Of a stretch of 14,827 nucleotides of DNA, positions 8,924 to 14,827 are shown piece by piece (position 1 is the stretch's first letter; each line of letters starts with the position of its first letter). The notes beneath the pieces were generated by a model that saw only the letters and a program-made list of their open reading frames with translations, made no database searches and had not been told where the DNA came from. The translations under genes and the position numbers were made by a program. Source of the stretch: Terfezia claveryi (lineage: Eukaryota; Ascomycota; Pezizomycetes; Pezizales; Pezizaceae); contig WHUX01000661.1 of the NCBI GenBank assembly GCA_015179025.1, positions 1-14,827 of the forward strand, in the 5' to 3' direction.

Positions 8924-9406
8924 AGATAAAAGAAGTATATATTCTCTAATATTAGATCTCATATATATATTCTCTTCAGTGTATTTCTATGATGTTCTAA
9001 TGTATGATACTCCTATATTATTATTCATTTTGTTCAAGCTTATCTCTTGTATGATAGCCTAACTGCAAAACATTATAGTTTAGGCTGTCTAATCAATATA
9101 TATCAAACTGTAGGGTTCCTAAATAGGAAGCCTCTTTCTATTTTAGGTAACTATCTGATGTCAGTGCTACTAAGCTATTATAAGAAGTGTCATCAGATCT
9201 AATAAGTAGTTATTGGATCAACGCTTCTATATAAGCTATCACTTTTATATAGTTAATACAATAAGACCCAAGTAGTATTCTAACTCTACATATAGCTTTA
9301 CTCTTATCGAGTCTACTTTACACCCAAGTTATTACTATGTTTATACTTGTACGTATTACTGATAACCTCCTTTACCTTTCTGCCACCTTATATATTTCTA
9401 GTTACA
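8924..9406 (+). repeat. E1 3' LTR, second part
   Basis: Continuation of the LTR broken at 2865. It is AT-rich, carries a TATATAAGC-like promoter box near 9231, and has no coding frame. The probable end is the ACA at 9404-9406 (CTAGTTACA), which would make the LTR about 613 bp; a second possible end is near 9422. The E1 5' LTR is off the window, so the end cannot be confirmed. Confidence 0.55.
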
Positions 9407-9640
9407 GCCTACCTGTAATACATCCTAGCCCTGAATAACTTAGTTAATACAAAGTATAGTGAGAGAAATATATAGAGAAAAATATATAGAGTAAAATACA
9501 GAAAGAAACAAGTAATTAATAAGAGACTATATAGAAAAATAACTAATATCAACTGACAAGAAAAACAAAATCAATTACTATACAGAGATAGAATGAACTA
9601 GGAACTAATCTAGAAAAAACCTTTCTCCCTCTACTATATT
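9407..9640. other. AT-rich stretch without recognisable gene
   Basis: Unassigned sequence beyond the E1 LTR. It includes a purine-rich, loosely repeated stretch (ATATATAGAG units near 9470-9500). No convincing coding, RNA or LTR boundary signal is visible. Confidence 0.5.
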
Positions 9641-10170
9641 TATTTCTAGTCTCTATCCAATGCCTTTAGTTATTCTATATCTACTTTGTTGAAATTAATA
9701 TCTAAATCTCTGCTCCTACTATCTAAATCTTTACCCTCTTCATCTATATCTCTACTTACCTCTAGTTCATTATCAACAATTAGGTCCAATGGCCTTGCCA
9801 ACTCTATAGAAGAATCTCTCAGTTAGCTTCCTTTATGATAGAATTTATATACTGGCACATTCAATCTATCATATAAGTACTCTAGCTCCTTTCTCAATTC
9901 TGCCTTATATTTAGCTTCATCTTTAACCTATGGTATATCAATAGATTCTTATTCTAAAATCTTTACTTGAGCTATAATTCAATATACTAGGTCAGCCTTG
10001 ATAATATTTATAAGAAGCTCTTATATTACTTTTGGATATATCTCATATATATTCTTAAGTCTCTCATATATACTTGTTTTTTGTTAGTCATTTTCTAATA
10101 TAGTAAGTACTTTCGCCCCTCATTATAGGTTATGAATAACTAATGTACGCATCAGCCCAAGTTGAGGTAA
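9640..10170 (-). pseudogene. Unidentified decayed reading frame, hydrophilic
   Basis: On the minus strand, codons starting at positions divisible by 3 give a protein-like run with no frameshift over roughly 170 codons, interrupted only by point stops. Readable pieces include KVLTILEND (about 10110), ELRKELEYLYDRLN (9900-9859), IELARPLDLIVDNELE (about 9806-9760) and a very acidic DIDEEGKDLD (about 9750-9721). Most stops (TAG, TAA, one TGA) sit where a Gln, Arg or Trp codon would be converted by C-to-T or G-to-A change, as in E1. The charged, helix-prone composition could fit a gag or another accessory transposon protein, but I recognise no domain. A chance frame in AT-rich DNA is possible but less likely given the codon-like amino acid pattern. 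Confidence 0.35.
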
Positions 10171-10304
10171 GTTTGCTAACTATTTTTCCTACTTAATGCT
10201 GACTTGTACTGATGGTAATTATGAGAAGCTAGCTCATACTTACTTGCTGGCTACTCATAAGTACTTACTAAGCCCTTTTGTTATAGGGAATAGGCTAGCA
10301 TTCT
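10171..10304. other. Unassigned spacer
   Basis: Short AT-rich stretch that may be the start of the decayed minus-strand frame next to it. No gene, site or repeat could be supported. Confidence 0.4.
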
Positions 10305-10442
10305 AGCTTTACCGGCTATATATACATGAAATTTGTGCATTCCCAGCTTATATATATACATGGAATTTGTGTATTTGTAGCTTATATATATATATGAAAT
10401 TCGTGCATTTGTGCTTATATATATATATGGAATTTGTATATT
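10305..10442. repeat. AT-rich tandem repeat, about four units of 34 bp
   Basis: Units begin AGCTTATATATATA and carry ATGRAATTYGTGYATTTGT. Two full 34-bp copies lie at 10345-10378 and 10379-10412, a shorter one at 10413-10442, and a divergent one at 10305-10344. It abuts the inverted E2-family LTR fragment. The TATA-rich units likely arose by replication slippage. Confidence 0.75.
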
Positions 10443-10443
10443 A

Positions 10444-10881
10444 TATAACGTGAGCTTTGAGGACAAGGCGACCAAGGGGTTCGCTAGGAAAAAGGCAGAG
10501 GCTAAGGCAAAACATACGTAGGAACGCTACGTATATGACTAAGGGAAGGCTGGGATGGGGCAAGGGCAGGAGGTAAGAGACAAGGACAAGAGATACATGG
10601 AAGTAGTTGCCATGTATATCAGAGGGAGGCAGCTGTGCTGCAGAGCAGTTTTACGAGACAATGAGGTGCACAAGGGAGATGCACAAGTACTGAGAGAAGC
10701 AAGGTCATATATTGGTTATACAAGACATTGGATAGGGATCCAATGACAGTATGAGGGACAGAGGCTATATATATATATTTCTTATTAGGGCAATGGAGGT
10801 AATAAGCTTCCCAAGATCCCTATCTTGGGAGCTAAGGAAGTTAATAATAATCCATCACCTTCACGTGTAATCGCAGGTAAT
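10444..10881 (-). repeat. Inverted, truncated LTR of the E2 family
   Basis: Read on the minus strand this matches the E2 LTR along most of its length. On the plus strand, ACAAGGCG near 10462, ACGTAGGAACGCTACGT near 10515, GGTGCACAAGGGAGATGCAC near 10663 and AAGCAAGG near 10698 all match the reverse complement of the LTR. The LTR end is at 10444 (TATAAC for TGTGAC). At 10881 the match stops about 70 bp before the LTR would begin, exactly where an E3-family LTR starts. It is much more diverged than the two E2 LTRs are from each other. A hairpin CCCAAGAT-CCCT-ATCTTGGG lies at 10810-10829. Confidence 0.8.
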
Positions 10882-11105
10882 TGTAATGGAGAACGTTGTT
10901 TCATTGCTTATATAATTGATTATATACTTTTGTATTTCCTATATTACTACTATATTATGTAACTAAGCCTCTCGATTGAAGAACTAGCCTTCTACTAACT
11001 CCTATTGCTTTATAAGCATCCACAACATGTGGAATTTGCCATGGGAAGTTCCATGGCACTTGCCATGTGAAGATACACTCAATATGGCCACGTGACCTCT
11101 GTTTA
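10882..11105 (+). repeat. E3-family LTR fragment, plus orientation
   Basis: These 224 bp match the reverse complement of 11562-11785 without gaps and with about 21 differences (about 91% identity). The segment begins with TGTAATGGAG, the start of the E3 LTR, and stops at LTR position 224, just before the 41-bp tandem repeats. It lies head to head with the complete E3 3' LTR. The left junction cuts into an E2-family LTR, so an E3-family element once inserted there and was later truncated or rearranged. Confidence 0.85.
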
Positions 11106-11176
11106 TGTAATGAATGGTACTAGACAGTATTCATTCGGTACCGTTTATACAATCTATATCTGTAGGTATAGACGTT
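11106..11176. other. Junction between inverted E3-family LTRs
   Basis: A 71-bp unassigned piece between the truncated plus-strand LTR and the E3 3' LTR end. It contains an imperfect palindrome around two GGTAC motifs (AATGAATGGTAC and TTCATTCGGTACC, about 11110-11143). It matches neither LTR family and may be old flanking DNA that holds the E3 target site. Confidence 0.4.
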
Positions 11177-11400
11177 TGTGTATTTCGGTTCTGCTAAGGT
11201 AAGACCTCAGAAGGGTAGGGAGATTATTATGTGGGATGTTCCCGAAGGGAACAGTAATTATCTGGTGTAATCTATCTTATATGATTTGTACTATCTAAGC
11301 AATATGATCTTGATCTGATCGGAATATAGGCTTGTTTGCTCTGTATGCTTGCTTGGTTGCTTCTTGTCTTCTTGTGGATTCCAGAGGGAATCCAGCGGCC

Positions 11401-11408
11401 TATTTATA
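11401..11408 (-). promoter_or_regulatory. Candidate TATA box in E3 LTR
   Basis: TATAAATA on the minus strand, in the middle of the LTR where a U3 promoter is expected. A perfect hairpin GGATTCC-N4-GGAATCC begins 8 bases downstream. Confidence 0.5.
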
Positions 11409-11487
11409 CTCCTCTGAGATCTGATGACTAAGGAAATAAATACAATAAAGGGTGGCACACCAGAAGGTGGTGCGCTATACAAAAAGG

Positions 11488-11590
11488 GGTCATGTGGCCA
11501 TAGTAATGAGTCACACGCCTTAAACGATGGTCATATGGCCATAGTAATGAGTCACACGCCTTAAACAGAGGTCACATGGCCATAATGAGG
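11488..11590. repeat. 41-bp tandem repeat in E3 LTR U3 region
   Basis: Units 11488-11528 and 11529-11569 differ at a few positions, and a partial third unit starts at 11570. Each holds GGTCAYRTGGCCATAGTAAT and GAGTCACACGCCTTAAAC. Direct repeats upstream of a TATA box in U3 often act as enhancer elements; that role here is inference. Confidence 0.85.
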
Positions 11591-11785
11591 GTGTCTTCAT
11601 ATGGCAAGTACCATGGAACTTCCCATTGCAAATTCCACGTGCTATGGACATTTATAAAGCAATAGGAGGTGGTAGAAGGCTAGTCCTTCAACCGAGAGGC
11701 TTAGTTACATAACATAGTAGTAGTATAGAAAATACAAAAGTATATAATCAATTATATAAGCAATGAAACAATGTTCTCCATTACA

Positions 11786-11936
11786 CTTCCCTATATAGAA
11801 GGATTTCCTATCTTTACTTCTTTTGCTCTGCCATATTGGTTTTCATACGTCTTAAGATTTGATGCATTATTAATACATTAGCATTAACATGAATATCCTT
11901 GGTATTTCCTTGACTCATGATTCTATCTCATTCTTG
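11786..11936 (-). other. E3 3' untranslated region
   Basis: AT-rich, no coding frame, between the pol stop and the 3' LTR. A short purine run (minus strand AGGGAAG, 11786-11792) adjoins the LTR and may be the polypurine tract, though it is poor for one. Confidence 0.5.
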
Positions 11937-13494
11937 TTAGATGAGAGCTCGGGTCTCATCTCTGGTTCGTGGTCCTTGTTTTCCTTTAGTCCTTAGACAT
12001 TTCTTGAATGTATCTTCCATACTTCTGGTCATCCAGAAGTCTTGAAGAATTTCGGTGGTGATGTCCTTGGCGTTTACCCAGGAATCATATTTAGGAGAGT
12101 ATCCTAGCCATCTGACCTTATATTGTCTTTCTCCAGTTCTAGGAGCTGTTCTGAATTCTAATACCTTTTCAACTTCATAATGATTATCTTGGATTGGTTC
12201 TGGTTCCTGAGATTGTCTATGAGAGAACTGGGTAGGATTGTTTTTATAGTATGGTTTGAGTTTGCTAATATGAAAAGTATTATATATGAGGTGGAGGTCA
12301 GGTTGACTGGATAGGTCTAGGCTATAGTTATTACGTTTCCGATTACTAGAAATAATAGGAAATAGGCCTAGCCATTTTGGTTTGGGTTTGGGTGAGATGT
12401 TCGATAGGTTGATGTTTTCTGAGGAAAGCATAACTTGTTGTCCGACTAAAAATTTGGCTGTATTGGGTAGTCGTTTGTTCGCTTGAGATGCTTGAGTCTT
12501 CTTGGCGTCATATAGGTTTTTAGATGTTACCTCATGACATTTGTTTGCTGGTATATATGCATTAATGGGGTATGGAAGTATTGATAAGCCAAGATGTGCA
12601 TTAAATCTAAATAGTGTGGAAAAGGGACTATTCTGTCTAGCGGCATTATACCTAGAGTTAAGTTTCAACTGTATCTTTGGTAGTTTCTGTAGCCAATCAA
12701 ATCCTTCGATTTTATAGGCTCTTGCTACTTGTAGAATTTCTTTGTTCACAATTTCCGATTGTCCATCTGCAGGTGGATGATATGCGGTGGACGGTTCCAA
12801 CTTGATTCCTTTATTCCTAGCCCAATCTTGAAAGTGCATTGATATAAAAAGAATGTCGTGGTCAAAAACAATACAAAAAGGGTATCCCATAGTCAGGACT
12901 ACATGAGTATCAAAGGTAGCTGTACATTGTTCTGCTGTGAAATTATCTAAGACAGGAATAAGAAACTTGAATCCTGATTGTCTATCGACAATCGTCCAAA
13001 GTCGTAAAATACAAACTACATGATCTTCTTTAACAGGAATATTCGGGTACAAAATTGAACACTTAGTAAACACAGGTGCTACTTTAAGAAAATCCATTGA
13101 TATGTCAGTCCATGGCCTGCTTGGTACATGTAATGGGGTTACAATTCCTAGTGGTGCCTTGTTGGAATACTTTATCCATTAACAAGTATCGCAACTCTTG
13201 ATATAGTCCTTAGTTGGTTCTGCAAAGGACTGGCAATCATATCGGTCAGTAAGATATTTCATCGTTTTTTCAATGCCACCATGAGCGGTTCCTTCATGTG
13301 CATTTTTAATAACCAATTCGAGATAGTTCTTACCTTCGATGTTAAAGGTAGAGGGCAAGACTAGTCTCCATTGTCCTTGTCAGTTCTTGACATACAAAAA
13401 TCCGTCTCTTCTTGTATGATCCTTACAGTTCTCAAAGGTATCATAGTAGTTCTTCCAATAGAACATACTTTCATGCATGATTGATATGCGGCTT
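11937..13494 (-). pseudogene. pol: E3 pol: integrase with chromodomain, two stops
   Basis: The frame enters near 13494 and has a full HHCC zinc-binding domain: His in NAHEGTAH (about 13290) and Cys in SCDTC (about 13182-13196). A TGA in the frame at about 13380 and a TAA at 13179-13181 right after CDTC break it; Gln is usual at the latter. From 13097 there are 386 open codons. The catalytic triad is present: Asp 2 of that stretch, Asp 79 in VFDHD and Glu 115 in DGQSE, with the canonical 35-residue gap. VGQQVMLSS marks the C-terminal domain and residues about 307-355 are a chromodomain (YKVRWLGYSPKYDSW). The segment ahead of this frame (zinc-finger region) is in another frame, so one indel near 13495 is likely. 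Confidence 0.85.
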
Positions 13495-14649
13495 TCATAC
13501 CTGTACCTTGGTCAAGACACTGTGTGATAAGTAGTCCTTGTCGTCTTCCCATCCGTCGCTGATGTGTTTCTCTTCAATGAGCTTGTTGAGGGTTGGTTTG
13601 ATCCTTATGTTGAAGTCATTGATGGTAGGTTTCTTCTCCTTGCATGTAGAAGCATTATGTCCTGAGAACTTACAGAAATCACAACGCTGTCTGGAGGTCT
13701 TGGTATCTTGAATAAAGGAGAGTAAATCTTTGTCAATGGCTACTCGCTTTTTAGAACGAGTGGTGACGGCGGCGGTGTTGATTGGAATTGCGTTACTGCT
13801 ACTAGTGGTTGCAGCTGGTTGTTGAGATGTATTCCATGGCCGTTGAGGGGCAACAGGAGTATTCATGATCTACTGTTCCATTTGTCGGGTGCTCATCTGT
13901 TCGGTAGGGTTACTGAACTGAATGCTGGGTTGGAGAGTAGGTTGTGTCGGCTTGTTGGTAATCCATCTTTTTGCCCTTTCTCCGATTTCTTGGATAGCTT
14001 CTTCACGGCTGAGAGCTTGTGGAGGTGGATATGCTGGTGTTTGTTGTACTAGTGCTAGTTCCTTTTGAAGCTCATTTGCGGATACGAGGTGCGCAATACG
14101 AGTCATAAAGAATTTCTTCTCCTTCTTAAGAACTGAGGCTATCAGGTCACAGTTCAAACTGCCATGTCCGTAGTGGTTGCAGATTGCACATATTTTGACG
14201 GTGAATATGTGGTTGTTCATGGCGTGGGAGCTGCCATGAACTGGACAGTAAAAATCATAGTAAAAGGACCAGTGCATCCTTTTGTGTTGTTGCCAATCCC
14301 TATGAGCCAGGTCGATAGCAATTTCTTTCGCTTCTTCAGGAGCGAGGGTATTTTGTTGTGCGTTTTTAGAAGATGGAGGCCTATATGTTAGGCCATGAAC
14401 TGTTAAGGGTTTGTTCTTGTTTATTTTAGGTACACGATCATACCTGCTGAGTACTTCTTCAGGTATAGTAGATAGAGTCTCATCGTCTGAAGACGCTTCT
14501 ACCTTCGTCATATCATATTCGCTTTCTTTATCCTGGATACCCTTGAAGTATGGACAGAAGATATGGTGTCCAAGTTCTTCAGCTCTTCCACGACATTTGT
14601 TGAAGTCACAGTCGACATGCTTGAAATTGATAGCTCCGCGAGAAACCAT
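13495..14649 (-). pseudogene. E3 pol: zinc-finger-rich segment between RNase H and integrase
   Basis: One frame of about 385 codons, starting here at ATG 14649 though it reads open some 17 codons further upstream, is cut only by TAG 13870-13872 in a run of Gln. Residues 14-32 hold C-X4-C-X8-HH-X2-C. Residues 135-142 hold CPVHGSSH. Residues 154-167 form a CCHC knuckle (CAICNHYGHGSLNC). After the TAG comes a Pro/Gln/Thr/Ser-rich stretch, then a second CCHC knuckle, CDFCKFSGHNASTC (about 13683-13642). CCHC knuckles bind RNA or single-stranded DNA in Gag, but here the segment lies after RNase H and before integrase. A Ser/Asp/Glu-rich, probably disordered part separates the fingers. It could be a lineage-specific insert in pol or a captured gag-like piece; I do not recognise a named domain. 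Confidence 0.7.
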
Positions 14650-14739
14650 ATTGTTCTGAGTAGAGGTTTCTGGTGAGTGGAAAGTTCTTAAAGTGTTGGT
14701 AGAGATTTGCGGTTGTAGGTATGGTTAGGAGGATCGATG
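14650..14739 (-). other. Linker between E3 RNase H and zinc-finger segment
   Basis: Protein-like sequence is seen in more than one minus-strand frame here (a Pro/Asn-rich frame after RNase H, then TLRTFHSPETSTQNN leading into the zinc-finger frame). At least one frame change falls in this stretch. No domain is recognised. Confidence 0.4.
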
Positions 14740-14827
14740 CTATTAGAAATATAATCGTCCTAAGTGGTGGAGTGTCCAAGTATTTATGCTTCCTTGATAA
14801 AGCGTCTGCTATCAAATTTTCCTTTCC
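14740..14827 (-). pseudogene. pol: E3 pol: C-terminal end of RNase H, partial
   Basis: From the window edge the minus strand reads GKENLIADALSRKHKYLD, the hallmark end of the RNase H domain of Ty3/gypsy Pol. It then changes frame relative to the zinc-finger segment. The rest of RNase H and RT lie off the window. Confidence 0.75.

Larger units (their letters stand above)
11177..11785 (-). repeat. E3 3' LTR (about 609 bp)
   Basis: On the minus strand it starts TGTAATGG at 11785, after a weakly purine-rich AGGGAAG, and probably ends GAAATACACA at 11177. The start is confirmed by the independent copy at 10882. The end rests on the terminal CA and on similarity stopping, with no second full copy in view. 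It contains a TATA box, 41-bp tandem repeats and two perfect 7-bp hairpins (11237-11253 and 11376-11393). Confidence 0.7.
11177..14827 (-). mobile_element. E3: Ty3/gypsy chromodomain retrotransposon, minus strand, 5' part off window
   Basis: Reading leftward, the window enters at the end of RNase H, passes through a zinc-finger-rich segment, integrase and a chromodomain (to 11937), a short untranslated region and an LTR (11785 down to 11177). The three coding blocks lie in three different frames. Two stops (13179-13181, 13870-13872) look like C-to-T changes in Gln codons. Gag, protease, RT and the 5' LTR are beyond 14827. It is less decayed than E1. Confidence 0.85.

Noticed and set aside
10555..10746. 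Plus-strand open frame of 63 codons
   Set aside because: It lies in the inverted E2-family LTR fragment and corresponds to non-coding LTR sequence in the other copies.
11488..11590. CRISPR-like array
   Set aside because: The 41-bp units are directly adjacent with no unique spacers, and they sit inside a eukaryotic LTR.
10882..11785. DNA transposon or MITE with 224-bp terminal inverted repeats
   Set aside because: There is no target duplication outside the arms (GGTAAT left, CTTCCC right). The right arm is the start of a longer LTR placed correctly after the E3 pol end, and no transposase is present.
13819..14659. Plus-strand open frames across the E3 zinc-finger region
   Set aside because: Antisense shadows; the minus frame carries the spaced Cys/His motifs and continues over 380 codons.

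Overview
The window looks like a gene-poor, transposon-packed stretch of a filamentous fungal genome, most likely an ascomycete of the Pezizomycotina. I see no host gene, RNA gene or CRISPR array. Almost everything can be assigned to Ty3/gypsy (Metaviridae-type) LTR retrotransposons of the chromodomain class. The decay pattern fits repeat-induced point mutation (RIP) or methyl-cytosine deamination: CAG and CAA have become TAG and TAA, Trp TGG has become TAG, Cys TGT has become TAT, and differences between LTR pairs are nearly all transitions. The fungal assignment is inference from element type and mutation style; no host gene is present to confirm it.

Layout. (1) Element E1, + strand, 1-2865 and 8924 to about 9406: an old, AT-rich copy. 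It enters the window inside its reverse transcriptase and runs through RNase H, integrase and a chromodomain to about 2441. A 3' LTR starting at 2736 is split by the next element. (2) Element E2, + strand, 2866-8918 (6053 bp): a complete element inserted into the E1 LTR. It has two 475-bp LTRs (2866-3340, 8444-8918), a perfect 5-bp target-site duplication AGATT (2861-2865, 8919-8923), a candidate primer-binding site, gag from 3372, pol to 8261 and a polypurine tract at 8431-8440. It is broken by about 20 stops and three apparent one-base deletions, yet keeps its RT, RNase H and integrase catalytic residues. (3) 9407-10443: AT-rich sequence with a stop-riddled minus-strand reading frame of unknown identity (about 9640-10170) and a 34-bp tandem repeat (10305-10442). 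(4) 10444-10881: a diverged, inverted, 5'-truncated LTR of the E2 family. It ends exactly where a 224-bp + strand LTR fragment of the E3 family begins (10882-11105). (5) Element E3, minus strand, 11177 to the window end: 3' LTR (11177-11785), integrase plus chromodomain, then an unusual zinc-finger-rich segment of about 380 codons lying between integrase and RNase H. RNase H runs off the window end.

The genes form three unlinked copies of the usual gag-pol replication machinery, all decayed. The points most worth a second look are the multi-zinc-finger segment inside E3 pol, the head-to-head inverted LTR pair at 10882-11785, the unidentified decayed frame near 9.6-10.2 kb, and the exact loss of catalytic or metal-binding residues in E1.
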